DNA of 64,000 nucleotides, from positions 1 through 64,000 of the forward strand of contig CAZBHZ010000006.1 of NCBI GenBank assembly GCA_964492085.1, read 5' to 3'. Below the pieces are notes generated by a model. That model ran no database searches, had not been told where the DNA came from, and saw nothing but the letters and a program-made list of their open reading frames with translations. A program made the translations under genes and the position numbers. Positions within the stretch are counted from its first letter, which is position 1; the number at the start of each line of letters is the position of its first letter. The DNA is from UBA2589 sp964492085. GTDB lineage: Bacteria; Gemmatimonadota; Gemmatimonadetes; Longimicrobiales; Gaopeijiaceae. Shown here in pieces: positions 1-8,580 of this stretch.

Positions 1-763
1 GAAGCAGTTTGACCTGAAGGGAGCCCGGCAGTTCACCGACCTCATCGAGGAAGAGCGTTCCTCCGTCGGCCGCCTCGAAGAATCCCTCCTTGTCACTGTC
101 GGCACCGGTAAACGCCCCGCGCACGAAGCCGAAGAACTCGGATTCGAGAAGCTGCTCCGGTACACCACCACAGTTGACCGGTATGAACGGTGCATTCGCC
201 CGAGCCGACTCGCGGTGCACCATACGCGCGACAAGCTCCTTCCCCGTGCCGCTCGCGCCCGAGATGAGCACTGAGGAGTCATACAGCGCAACCTTCTGGA
301 CCAAATGCATCGCGCTGCGCATCGCAGGCGACCCGACCACGATCTCTCCGAACCGTGCATCGACACGGACCTCGCGGCGGAGACGACTGACCTCTCTTCG
401 GAGGTGCTCTCGCTCCTGCGCCTTCCGAACGATGAGGAGGACATCGTCGGCGCCGAAGGGCTTGGGGATGTAGTCGTAGGCCCCCTTCTTCATCGCCTCC
501 ATCGCCAGATCGAGCCCACCGTAGGCGGTCATCACCAGAATCAGCGCCTGTCCACCGGAGGAGCGATACTGCTCGAGGAACTCGATCCCTCCAAGCTTCG
601 GCATCCGGACGTCGCAGAGGATCATGTCCGGCTGCTGCTCACGGGCGACGGCAAGTCCGTGCTGCCCGTCCTCGGCCTGGAGCACCTCATACCCGGCGTC
701 GGTGAGGATCATGGTGAGCGCTTTCCGCAGACCAGCGTCATCATCGATGATGAGGAGCTTCAC
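1..763 (-). CDS. sigma-54-dependent response regulator (NtrC/PilR type), 3' end beyond window
   Basis: Cytoplasmic two-component transcription activator. The visible 254 residues begin with a receiver domain (acidic pocket D7-D9, phospho-acceptor D51, conserved K101 in the IPKPF motif) and continue into an AAA+ sigma-54 interaction domain with Walker A GASGTGKE and an intact GAFTGA sigma-54 contact loop. The gene is cut at the left edge shortly after the LQVKLL stretch, so the Fis-type DNA-binding end is not seen. The start is GTG at 763; its GTGA overlaps the TGA of the upstream kinase gene, so the two are translationally coupled and are very probably cognate partners. It lies downstream of the major pilin, whose promoter carries a sigma-54 element, so pilin control is a reasonable inference, although a second activator of the same class sits at 7219-8580. 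Confidence 0.93.
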   Translation of the reverse strand, partial: MKLLIIDDDAGLRKALTMILTDAGYEVLQAEDGQHGLAVAREQQPDMILCDVRMPKLGGIEFLEQYRSSGGQALILVMTAYGGLDLAMEAMKKGAYDYIPKPFGADDVLLIVRKAQEREHLRREVSRLRREVRVDARFGEIVVGSPAMRSAMHLVQKVALYDSSVLISGASGTGKELVARMVHRESARANAPFIPVNCGGVPEQLLESEFFGFVRGAFTGADSDKEGFFEAADGGTLFLDEVGELPGSLQVKLL

Positions 764-1824
764 GGGGCCTCCGTCTCCGACTCGGGGTGGGCTTCGCCGA
801 CATGGCCGGACGCCGGCAGCCTTATGACAAAACGGGCGCCTCCAAACTCCCGGTTCGAGGCATCGATCGTCCCCCCCATTCCTTCCACGAGCCGCGCACA
901 GATGGAGAGACCCAGGCCCGTGCCTTCCCCGGGGGGCTTCGTCGTGAAGAACGGGTCGAAGAGGTTCTCGATCGCTTCCGCTGGAAGGCCGCTTCCATTA
1001 TCCGTCACCTCGATCGCCAGGACGAGATCCGCCCCGGCGACGGCCGCTGGGCCCTCGGCGTCGACGTCACGACGACGCCGATGCATGTAATCCGCCTCCA
1101 GAGGATCCTCGTCTCGACGCGAGGGCATCGCGGCCAGGAGCCCGTTCTCCACGAAGACTCGGACGAGGATGTGCGGGTCCGGCACACCCGTGACGGCGTG
1201 CCGTGCGTTCAGGAGGAGATTCACCAGCACTTGCTGCAGCTGCCCGGGATACGAAATGGCCTGCTCCCCCCCGCTCTCGATCACGACGGATAGATCGACC
1301 TCGGACAACTGTCCCTGATGCTCAAGGAGCGAATGCACGTTCCGGACCACCTCGGAGACGGGCATCTCCTCGTCGTTGCTTCGTTCGGGCCGGGCATAGT
1401 CGAGCAGGCCACGCACGATCCGATCGATCCGTTTCGCCTCGCGCCGAATCGAGTCGAGGATCTCGGCGTTGGGGTCGTCACTTCCCGCCCGTACGCGCGC
1501 CAGGTCGACGAAGCCCATGAGGGCACCGAGCGGATTCCCCACCTCGTGCGCGATTCCCGCGGCCAATGTGCCTGCCGAGGCGAGACGAGCAGACCGGACC
1601 ACCTGATCCCGCGCATCGCGCAGTTCACGGTTGGTTTCATCCAGGGAACGGATGTTGGCCGCCAGGACCTGCCGGTCCTCGGCCATGCGATCGGCCATCC
1701 GGTTGATCAGCTCGGCCACGTCCGCGAGTGGACCGGACCCCGTCTCATCGAGGCGGACGGCATCGTCGGCCTCCATGACTCGCAAGACGCGCAGGAACTC
1801 CTGCAGGTCGCTCGAGGAGGTCAC
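760..1824 (-). CDS. soluble sensor histidine kinase (HAMP-like linker, HisKA, HATPase)
   Basis: Autophosphorylating sensor kinase, partner of the sigma-54 activator that overlaps its stop codon. After a short helical HAMP-like linker comes the H-box AGIAHEVGNPLG, then the N-box region QQVLVNLLLNARHAV, the G1 box VTDNGSGLP, the FDPFFTTK F-box and a GTGLGLSI G2 box, all of the NtrB type. No membrane segment or PAS fold is evident, so it is probably cytoplasmic and must receive its signal through another protein. I place the start at GTG 1824, preceded by a G-rich Shine-Dalgarno-like run; the frame is open to GTG 1899, but those 25 codons have low third-position GC and look non-coding. It follows the pilin gene and its terminator on the same strand, giving the order pilA, kinase, activator. 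Confidence 0.88.
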   Translation of the reverse strand: MTSSSDLQEFLRVLRVMEADDAVRLDETGSGPLADVAELINRMADRMAEDRQVLAANIRSLDETNRELRDARDQVVRSARLASAGTLAAGIAHEVGNPLGALMGFVDLARVRAGSDDPNAEILDSIRREAKRIDRIVRGLLDYARPERSNDEEMPVSEVVRNVHSLLEHQGQLSEVDLSVVIESGGEQAISYPGQLQQVLVNLLLNARHAVTGVPDPHILVRVFVENGLLAAMPSRRDEDPLEADYMHRRRRDVDAEGPAAVAGADLVLAIEVTDNGSGLPAEAIENLFDPFFTTKPPGEGTGLGLSICARLVEGMGGTIDASNREFGGARFVIRLPASGHVGEAHPESETEAP

Positions 1825-2002
1825 GTTGAATGCCCCCGAGTGTGCTTCGGCTTCCTTGGGAATCCCTCGTGCACGTCGCGGCCACTCATGATACCGCACG
1901 CCGCCGGACTCGCCGCGCGGGCGTCTTTCACGACGATAGGCCCTGCTGTCCGTCGATGCACGGTCGATGCAACCTCAGGAGAGAGGAAACGGAAAACCAC
2001 GA

Positions 2003-2034
2003 AGGGTGGCCTGAGCCGAGGCCCAGGCCACCCT
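2003..2034 (-). terminator. GC-rich hairpin downstream of the pilin gene
   Basis: A perfect 11-bp inverted repeat (2003-2013 with 2024-2034, 10-nt loop) lies about 55 nt after the pilin stop codon. Read on the minus strand the stem is followed by a short T-rich stretch (TCGTGGTTTTCC). It probably ends or attenuates the abundant pilin transcript before the kinase/regulator pair. Confidence 0.75.
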
Positions 2035-2090
2035 ACCGCTTCAAATCACACCCGCATCGAGATGCGAGGGCCTGTCAGTCGACCCAAGGG

Positions 2091-2483
2091 TCAGCTGGTG
2101 CAGGCAACCTCACCGGGCTGAGTCGGCGTGGTCGGCGAGGTCGGCGCGGTTGCCGTACCGTAGTACATGGCGCAGCCCTCACCGGTGCCGAGCGCGGCGT
2201 GCGTAGCCGTGCCGGTCCAGCCGGAGGACGAGGCCGTGATCGTGACCGTGACGCCATCGGAATTCGTGAAGGCGAGGTCCGCCGTCGTGGTCGTGTAGGC
2301 GTACGCGTCTGAGTAATAGATCTCCTGCTGGCTGGCCAGGTTCTTGAGATCCGACTTCATGGCCGCGAAGTAGGCCTTCTCTCTCGTGGCGCTGAACTTC
2401 GGAATGGCGATGGCCGCCAGGATTCCGATGATCACGACAACGATGAGGAGCTCAATGAGGGTAAAACCCTTGTTGTCCCGCAT
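2091..2483 (-). CDS. pilA: type IV major pilin (PilA)
   Basis: Structural subunit of a type IVa pilus, inserted in the inner membrane and processed by prepilin peptidase. The 130-residue product starts with a six-residue leader ending in Gly6, followed by the FTLIELLIVVVIIGILAAIA hydrophobic helix with the conserved Glu at mature position 5, the hallmark of N-methylated pilins. The C-terminal half is exceptional in composition: 25 of the last 69 residues are Thr or Ser, including a Thr/Pro-rich tail, and two cysteines (GCAMYYG and VACTS) could close the usual disulphide loop. A CTGGAG ribosome-binding site precedes the ATG. Upstream lie a sigma-54 promoter-like site and two TMTC-like glycosyltransferase genes, so the Thr-rich surface is a natural candidate for O-glycosylation. 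Minor pilins and the secretin are not in the window. Confidence 0.96.
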   Translation of the reverse strand: MRDNKGFTLIELLIVVVIIGILAAIAIPKFSATREKAYFAAMKSDLKNLASQQEIYYSDAYAYTTTTADLAFTNSDGVTVTITASSSGWTGTATHAALGTGEGCAMYYGTATAPTSPTTPTQPGEVACTS

Positions 2484-2534
2484 CTTGGTACTCCAGGTGT
2501 GAGTGAATCACGGTGATGTTCGAACGCGGAAAGG

Positions 2535-2550
2535 AGCAATCGCGGGACCA
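2535..2550 (-). promoter_or_regulatory. sigma-54 (-24/-12) promoter for pilA
   Basis: On the minus strand 2550-2535 reads TGGTCCCGCGATTGCT. Compared with TGGCACN5TTGCW it keeps the invariant GG and GC with exactly ten bases between them and matches all of TTGCT. It lies 52 nt before the pilin ATG, which places the start of transcription near 2524 and leaves a short leader containing the ribosome-binding site. Two sigma-54 activator genes in the same block support the assignment. Confidence 0.75.
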
Positions 2551-2686
2551 AATTCGCCAAAAACACCCCAAGGCTATGTCCCACAACATATTAGGACTGC
2601 CATGTACCATGGAACAGGCCAACCCGCCTCGCACCTTGCCATGGGATTCTGCAAATTACCGGCACCTTGCGAGACTGGGCGGCGCA

Positions 2687-4603
2687 TCACCGCTCCCGGG
2701 CGGGCTGCTCCGCGACCGACTCGATCCATGATTCAAGCCCGAATTCAGTCACTCTGACCGAATCCAGAGCCTCACGGCCGATGTCGGTGAAGACGCGGGA
2801 CCATGCGGTATCGACGGCGGCGTAGGCGCCTACCGAATCTCCCTCCGCCCTGCGGGTATACGCCTCATACATGTACTGCTGCCAGAAGACGGCACGACCC
2901 TGCTCCAGCCCGCGGGCCCGTGCGTCGGCCGCCTCCTCGAAGCGCTCCTGACTCGCCAGAGCCCAGGCGAGCAGGTGGTGCCGCGTCGGGTCGACGTCCT
3001 CTCGCTCCAGTGAGGCACGGGCGTACGCCTCCGTTCCCTCGGCGTCACCGTGTTCGGCTCGGATCAATGCCACCAGTCCATGGGCCAGCGGATATTGCGG
3101 GCTGTCGTGGATCGCGAAGCGCAGAAGCACCTCCGCAGCCCGATAATGCTCCTCGCCCATCAGACGTTTCGAGATCTCGGTCAGGAGTTGATAGTGCGTA
3201 CCCAGCAGATCGATCGCGGCCCGGTACGACCTGAGCCCCTCGCTCACGCGGCCTCGAATCACGAGCACGTCACCGAGCACCCACTGTGACCGCCCCGACT
3301 GGGGGTAATCGTCGATCAGCGTCGTCAGCATGGTGGCATTGTCGTACCACGACGGATTGCGAGCCCAGGTGCGTACGCTGCTCGCCAGAACTGCGATGGC
3401 GAGCCCCACCCACGCGACCCGCTTACGGTCCTGAGCAAGGCGCACGACAAGCCAGCCCGTGGCGGCTGCAAGGCCCACCGAGGGCAGGTACAGCGTGCGC
3501 TCAGCGAGAAGAACTCCGGAGAGGAACACCGTGTTGGAGATCGGCGAGATCGCAATCAGAAACCAGACGCCCCCGAACGCCGCCGCTTTACCCGAATTGC
3601 GACCTTTCGCGAGATCGGGACGACGCCAGGCGATGAGGGCCAGGGTCAGGAAGAGGAGTGCAAGGCCCACGCCCAGCGCATTATCGACCCGCCAGCCGAA
3701 CGAGATCGGGATGACGCCGGGCGAGTAGTCCGAGGACAGATCGAGCGGAAAGGCCCAGAGTCGGACGTAATGCACCCAGACTTCACCGAGCGTCCAGATC
3801 CGGGGGATCTCGTTGAGTAGATCTCCCCCGAGCGGAGCGAACGGACTGGCGATGCTCCCGAGGACCTGAAAACGCGCCCACAGCAACGCCATCGATACCA
3901 CGAACAGGACGAGATACGCCCGCCATCGGTCAGCCAGATAACGCGGCAGTTCCGAGACACCCAGTCGGGAACGGGCCGCATCCACCAGCAGGACCAGCCC
4001 CGGGAGTGTCACCGCACTTTCCTTGGAACCGAACCCGATGGCGTAGAGGAGCCCCATCACCAGCGCCGTCGACCAAGAAGTGACCGGTCCGCCGCGGATA
4101 TGCACGATCAAGGCCCCCACGATCGCAGCCGCGGATACGAGTTCCGAGAACCCGACGATGTTCGCGACGGCCTCCGCATGGATCGGATGCACTGCGAAGA
4201 GGAGAGCTCCGGCGAAGGCTGCAGGCGCCGAAAGCAGCAATCGGAACAGGACCAGCACGAGCAGCGAAGTGCCGACGTGCGCCAGTACGTTCACCGCGTG
4301 AAAAACGAACGGAGCCCCCCCTCCGAGGATATGCTGCACCCCGAGCACGGCCGTGGCGACCGGACGCCATAAACCGAGCTCGTGCCCGTAGTCGCCTGGC
4401 CAGTACGGGACGACCAGCGCCTCGGGAAGAGTCTCCCACGAGTGAATCCGCGTGTTGTCCTGGACGATGTGGATGTCGTCGTAGGCGAACCCGTTGCCGA
4501 GCGCGTTGAGGTAGATGGCCCCCGCGAGCACTCCCACGAGGAGTGCAGCCGTCCGGACATCGTGCAGAGGAGACCCGAATCGGTTCATGAGCGCATCATC
4601 CAC
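2687..4603 (-). CDS. TMTC-like GT-C glycosyltransferase with TPR domain (first paralogue)
   Basis: Polytopic membrane protein of 638 residues resembling the TMTC family of protein O-mannosyltransferases: an N-terminal membrane segment followed by an NALGNGFAYDD motif whose paired aspartates match the catalytic acidic pair in the first periplasmic loop of GT-C enzymes, about ten hydrophobic helices to residue ~400, then a soluble TPR-like region (residues ~420-610). Family knowledge predicts transfer of a sugar from a polyprenyl-phosphate donor to Ser/Thr of an exported protein. It begins with GTG and overlaps the stop of its paralogue by 8 nt, and the pilin gene follows directly. The donor could come from the GT2 enzyme two genes upstream. 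The acceptor is unproven; pilin is the best guess from position and composition. Confidence 0.85.
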   Translation of the reverse strand: MDDALMNRFGSPLHDVRTAALLVGVLAGAIYLNALGNGFAYDDIHIVQDNTRIHSWETLPEALVVPYWPGDYGHELGLWRPVATAVLGVQHILGGGAPFVFHAVNVLAHVGTSLLVLVLFRLLLSAPAAFAGALLFAVHPIHAEAVANIVGFSELVSAAAIVGALIVHIRGGPVTSWSTALVMGLLYAIGFGSKESAVTLPGLVLLVDAARSRLGVSELPRYLADRWRAYLVLFVVSMALLWARFQVLGSIASPFAPLGGDLLNEIPRIWTLGEVWVHYVRLWAFPLDLSSDYSPGVIPISFGWRVDNALGVGLALLFLTLALIAWRRPDLAKGRNSGKAAAFGGVWFLIAISPISNTVFLSGVLLAERTLYLPSVGLAAATGWLVVRLAQDRKRVAWVGLAIAVLASSVRTWARNPSWYDNATMLTTLIDDYPQSGRSQWVLGDVLVIRGRVSEGLRSYRAAIDLLGTHYQLLTEISKRLMGEEHYRAAEVLLRFAIHDSPQYPLAHGLVALIRAEHGDAEGTEAYARASLEREDVDPTRHHLLAWALASQERFEEAADARARGLEQGRAVFWQQYMYEAYTRRAEGDSVGAYAAVDTAWSRVFTDIGREALDSVRVTEFGLESWIESVAEQPARER

Positions 4604-6368
4604 GCCTCAGTTGAAGGGCAGCCCGGCGGGCGACGTCTGCGTCCTCCCGTCGTCCGAGCGCATCATACAGGTCCGCGAGTCGAAGCCATCCGGCCTCGGT
4701 CTCTTCCTCGTCGATCGACGCACGTCGAGCCCGCACGGCCGCTTCGAGGTCCGCCTTCATGACGTACGTCTCGGAGAGCAGGGCCCAGATTTCGGGGTCG
4801 GGTCGGGCCGCTCGGAGGCCCACCGCGGCAGCCGCGTGTGCGCCGCGCCCATCGCCCCGACGGATCCGATACTCCGCGAGGCGCTGATACGCCACCGGAT
4901 GGCCCGGGAGGAGTTCAACCGCCCGATCGAGAAGACGTTCGGAGCGCTCCGGCTGGCCGGTGCGTTCGAAGAACTCGGCCGCATCCACGAGCAGCTGGTA
5001 GTGGTCCGGCGCGATGCTCAACGCGGTCTCCCAGGCCTCCGCCGCGCGGTCACTCTCTCCCCGGCTGTCCAGACCGATCGCCCGAATGCGCCACGTCATC
5101 CAGGACTCGGGATGTTCCTCATTCAGAGTCTCGAAGACCGTGATGGTGTCGAACCAGGTCGGGTTCCTCGTCACGGTCCTGGCCGAGAGGAGGACGCCGA
5201 CCACCACGGCCCCCGCGATGGCCACCCGCCGCGCCGCTGGTGTCCCAGCCGGCCGCTCCAGCACCGCGCGGGTCACCCACGCGACCGCGAGCGCAGCCCC
5301 GAACGAGGGCAGAAACAGGGTCCTCTCCGCCAGAAGGACGTCCGCGCGTACAACGAGATTGGAGACGGGCGAGATGGCGATTACGAACCACGCGCATGCG
5401 AACCCTATCAGCGGTGCGCGACGCCAGGCCAGAACGGCCACACAGCATGTCGCGATGAGGATGGCCCCGCCCAGCAGGACCATGTCGTCCACCGACGTCC
5501 TCGGCATGAGTACCGCGGGCGAGTAGTCAGCGCTGAGATCCAGGGGGAAGAAGAGGAGCCGCAGGTAATGAGGCCACACGGCCAGCGCCGTAAGCACGCG
5601 ACCGCGAGCGTCCAGACTGGCGAGCCCCGCCGCCGCACTCTCCCCCGTGACATCACCCAGAACATTCCACCGAATCACGACGTAGCACGCCATCAGAGCG
5701 AAGACGCCGATGTAGGTGAGCGCTTCCCGCCTGAGCCGACGCACCACATCGGTGGTCCCGCCGCCATAGACCTCGAGAGCCAGCAGCATCGCGGGCAGCG
5801 TGACGGCGATCTCCTTGCCTCCCAGCGCCACCAAGAACAGCAGTAGAATCGCCAGAAGACGGGCACCGCGAACGTGTCCAGTCGGTCTCCAGTACTGATA
5901 GACGAGACACGCCCCGAAGTACCCGAGCGCGGCATACAGCTCCGAGCGACCCATGACGTTCGCGACGGCTTCCACGTGAACCGGGTGAATGGCAAAGAAC
6001 ACCGCTCCGAGTCCGGCGGCGAACGGCGTGAAGAACGCTCGAAGCAGAAAGAACGCCAGCACGGCGACGAGGCCGTTCACGAGGACGCTGACGACGTGGT
6101 ATCCCATCGGAGCATCACCCCAGAGGCTCCACTCGAGCGCGAAGCTCGACAGAGCGAGCGGCCGGTAGTTCCCCGTGCCCTCCAACGCACCCGGCCACGA
6201 AGCCCGCAAGAACGCATCCGAGAACCGGGCCTCCGTCACCACCGGGTTCTCGACGAGAAACCAGTTGTCGTCGAGGGCGAAGCCGTTGCCGAAGGTGTTG
6301 GCGAACACGGCCAACGCTGCGGCAAGAACCAGAAGCGCCGCCCGCCGCGTCGGCTGGCACGATCTCAG
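4596..6368 (-). CDS. TMTC-like GT-C glycosyltransferase with TPR domain (second paralogue)
   Basis: Paralogue of the next gene with the same layout: first membrane helix, then NTFGNGFALDD (acidic pair in the first periplasmic loop), a series of membrane helices including the VHVEAVANVMGRSEL segment shared with its neighbour (IHAEAVANIVGFSEL), and a C-terminal TPR-like helical region. Expected role is sugar transfer from a lipid-phosphate donor to an exported protein. The start is uncertain. The frame is open to ATG 6443 inside the upstream GT2 gene, but the first membrane helix begins near 6350; a CTG at 6368 overlapping the GT2 stop (CTGA) lies directly after a GGGAGGA sequence. I give that as the working start. 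Two tandem paralogues suggest two acceptors or sequential sugar additions. Confidence 0.82.
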   Translation of the reverse strand: MRSCQPTRRAALLVLAAALAVFANTFGNGFALDDNWFLVENPVVTEARFSDAFLRASWPGALEGTGNYRPLALSSFALEWSLWGDAPMGYHVVSVLVNGLVAVLAFFLLRAFFTPFAAGLGAVFFAIHPVHVEAVANVMGRSELYAALGYFGACLVYQYWRPTGHVRGARLLAILLLFLVALGGKEIAVTLPAMLLALEVYGGGTTDVVRRLRREALTYIGVFALMACYVVIRWNVLGDVTGESAAAGLASLDARGRVLTALAVWPHYLRLLFFPLDLSADYSPAVLMPRTSVDDMVLLGGAILIATCCVAVLAWRRAPLIGFACAWFVIAISPVSNLVVRADVLLAERTLFLPSFGAALAVAWVTRAVLERPAGTPAARRVAIAGAVVVGVLLSARTVTRNPTWFDTITVFETLNEEHPESWMTWRIRAIGLDSRGESDRAAEAWETALSIAPDHYQLLVDAAEFFERTGQPERSERLLDRAVELLPGHPVAYQRLAEYRIRRGDGRGAHAAAAVGLRAARPDPEIWALLSETYVMKADLEAAVRARRASIDEEETEAGWLRLADLYDALGRREDADVARRAALQLRRG

Positions 6369-7222
6369 TCCTCCCGGTCTTCGAGCGCCGGAGCCTGCTC
6401 CAGGTCGACGGAAATTGACGCGAGACGCTCCTGGGTGTCCCATAAGGCGACATCCGGTGACGCCCAGGGCTTCGCTTTCCGGCCGAAGAGATTGTACTGG
6501 ACGATGCAGCGAAGCGCGGATACGCCATCCTTCCATCCGATCTTCTTGCCCTCTGCATACGAGCGTCCGTCGTAACTGATCTGAAGTTCGTAAATGCGCG
6601 CACCGGCCTGCGCGAGCCTGGCCGTGATCTCGGGTTCGATCCCGAAACGGTTGGCCGAGAGTGGCAGCTCCTGCAGTAGCTCGCGACGGATCATCTTATA
6701 GCAGGTCTCCATGTCGGTGAGGTTCAGGTCCGTAAACATGTTCGACAGTAGGGTCAGGAAGCGGTTTCCGACCGAGTGCCAGAAGAAGAGCACCCGGTGC
6801 GGGCCGCCGAGAAAGCGCGAGCCGTACACCGCATCGGCCTTCCCGGAGAGGATGGGCCGCAGCAACATCGGAAATTCGTAGGGGTCGTACTCCATGTCGG
6901 CGTCCTGAACGACCACCACGTCCCCTGTGGCATGCTCGAAGCCCGTCCTCAGAGCCGCACCCTTGCCACGGTTGTGCTTGTGCAGGATGAGGCGGTCGAT
7001 GAGCGTGCCCTCGAACTGGGGCAGAAGGTCCCGCGTCCCGTCGGTCGAGCCATCGTCGACCACGATGACCTCCAGCCAGAGCGGCACCTCTCGCACTCGA
7101 CGGAGCAGGGTCTGGACCGTGCGGACCTCGTTGTATACCGGGATGACTACGGTCAGTCGAACGCGGTCCCACGCGAGGTCGTCGTCCGAGACGCGTCTTC
7201 CGTACGGAAGGTGGCGCTTCAT
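6365..7222 (-). CDS. GT2 glycosyltransferase, polyprenyl/dolichyl-phosphate mannose synthase-like
   Basis: Cytoplasmic-face glycosyltransferase with a GT-A fold. Visible motifs are VVIPVYNE near the N-terminus, VIVVDDGSTDGT (nucleotide-sugar binding) and DADMEYDP (DXD-type metal site), followed by the GSRFLGG and RFGIEPEITA segments typical of the DPM1/UDP-glucose:polyprenyl-phosphate group. It lacks C-terminal membrane helices, as does soluble DPM1. It likely loads a sugar onto undecaprenyl phosphate for the two downstream GT-C enzymes. The start is ATG 7222, which overlaps the stop of the sigma-54 activator gene (ATGA); longer in-frame starts lie inside that gene and are rejected. The stop at 6365 overlaps or abuts the next gene, so the block reads as one transcript. 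Confidence 0.88.
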   Translation of the reverse strand: MKRHLPYGRRVSDDDLAWDRVRLTVVIPVYNEVRTVQTLLRRVREVPLWLEVIVVDDGSTDGTRDLLPQFEGTLIDRLILHKHNRGKGAALRTGFEHATGDVVVVQDADMEYDPYEFPMLLRPILSGKADAVYGSRFLGGPHRVLFFWHSVGNRFLTLLSNMFTDLNLTDMETCYKMIRRELLQELPLSANRFGIEPEITARLAQAGARIYELQISYDGRSYAEGKKIGWKDGVSALRCIVQYNLFGRKAKPWASPDVALWDTQERLASISVDLEQAPALEDRED

Positions 7223-8580
7223 GATTCGTCGATCCCGTAGCGGTTGAGCTTTCGATACAGGGTGGAGGGGTCGATGCCCAGGACCTCGGCCGCCTTCGTC
7301 TTGTTGCCCCCCTCGGCCTGCAGCACCCACAGAATGTAGGCGCGCTCCACGACCTCCATCGTCGGGTTGGGTGGCGACTCGCTCGCGGCCAGTCGTGGCG
7401 GCGGGGCCTCGCGCACACGCTCCGGCAGCGCCTCTGCCGCAATCTCCGACGTGCGGGACACGACCACGGCTCGCTCGAGCGCGTTCTCCAGTTCACGCAC
7501 ATTTCCGGGCCAGTCGTACTCCGCGAGTGCCGTCATCGCGGCTTCGCTCAGTGAGTACGGGCTCTTGCCGTTGGCGTCCACACTCGCCCGCTCGAGGAAG
7601 TGTCGGGAGAGAACCGGGATGTCCTCCCGCCGCTCTCGAAGTGGGGGCAGGCGCAGCTGAATCACATTCAGTCGGTAGTAGAGGTCACTGCGGAATCCTC
7701 CGCGCGTGATCTCGTCTTCCAGGTCACGGTTGGTGGCGGCCACGATCCGGACATCGACGGGGATCGACTTCGTCGACCCGACGGGGATCACCTCCCGTTC
7801 CTGAATGGCGCGGAGCAGCTTCACCTGGGTGGACGGACTCATCTCCCCGATTTCGTCGAGGAAGAAAGTGCCCCCCGAGGCCGCAACGAGTAGGCCATCC
7901 TTGTCCTTCACCGCACCCGTGAAGGAGCCCTTCACGTGACCGAAGAGCTCACTCTCGAGCAGACTTTCGGGCAGAGCTCCGCAGTTTATGGACATGAACG
8001 GACCGTCGGACCGTTCGGACAGGGAGTGGATATACCGGGCCACGACCTCCTTACCCGTTCCGCTCTCCCCCGAGATCAGAACGGTCGAGTCCGTCACGGC
8101 AACCGTCTCCGCCAGCTCCAGCACCTCGACAAACCTCGATGCGATGCCGGTGGGTCTGCCCGCGGCGGGTCGTTTGCGCCGCTTGATCTCCTTTTTCAGC
8201 CTTCGGTTCTCGACCTTCAGGCTGCGCGCCTCGGCAGCCCGAGTGCAGATGGCCAGGAGTTCATCATTCGCGAAGGGCTTCTGGAGGTAGTAGTAGGCAC
8301 CTTCGTTGACCGCGCGCACAGCTGACTGCAGCGACGCCTGGGCGGTCATCAGAATCACATTGATCTCGGGATCTACGTCGTGCGCCTCTGCGAGCACCTC
8401 GAGTCCCGTTGCCCCCGGCATCCGAATGTCCGTCAACACGATGTCCGGTCGCTCGTCCTCCAGAGCAGCCAGAGCCTTCGGCCCGGAATCCGCGACCGCG
8501 ACGTCCCACCCTTCACCCCGGAACAGGATTTCGAGGGTATCGAGAATGGCGGTCTCGTCGTCGACCAGAAGAATCTTCAC
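7219..8580 (-). CDS. pilR: sigma-54-dependent response regulator, PilR-like
   Basis: Complete 453-residue NtrC-class activator. Receiver domain with D7/D8, phospho-acceptor D51 and K101; AAA+ domain with Walker A GESGTGKE (171-178), Walker B region GGTFFLDEIGEM, and a C-terminal Fis-type helix-turn-helix (GGNKTKAAEVLGIDPSTLYRKL). The sigma-54 contact loop reads GSFTGA (218-223) rather than the usual GAFTGA. It starts with GTG overlapping the TGA of the membrane kinase gene and overlaps the next GT2 gene by ATGA. The six-helix kinase partner and the nearby pilin promoter support PilR. The gene symbol is by family and context; the window holds a second activator of the same class, so which one drives pilA is open. 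Confidence 0.9.
   Translation of the reverse strand: MKILLVDDETAILDTLEILFRGEGWDVAVADSGPKALAALEDERPDIVLTDIRMPGATGLEVLAEAHDVDPEINVILMTAQASLQSAVRAVNEGAYYYLQKPFANDELLAICTRAAEARSLKVENRRLKKEIKRRKRPAAGRPTGIASRFVEVLELAETVAVTDSTVLISGESGTGKEVVARYIHSLSERSDGPFMSINCGALPESLLESELFGHVKGSFTGAVKDKDGLLVAASGGTFFLDEIGEMSPSTQVKLLRAIQEREVIPVGSTKSIPVDVRIVAATNRDLEDEITRGGFRSDLYYRLNVIQLRLPPLRERREDIPVLSRHFLERASVDANGKSPYSLSEAAMTALAEYDWPGNVRELENALERAVVVSRTSEIAAEALPERVREAPPPRLAASESPPNPTMEVVERAYILWVLQAEGGNKTKAAEVLGIDPSTLYRKLNRYGIDES

Noticed and set aside
2651..2667. second sigma-54-like site (TGCAA/GGCAC) upstream of pilA
   Set aside because: The GG to GC separation is 12 bases, not the required ten.
4515..5846. 443-codon plus-strand frame opposite the TMTC-like genes
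   Set aside because: Antisense shadow; composition is Arg/Pro/His-rich and it covers the TPR and membrane coding parts of both genes.
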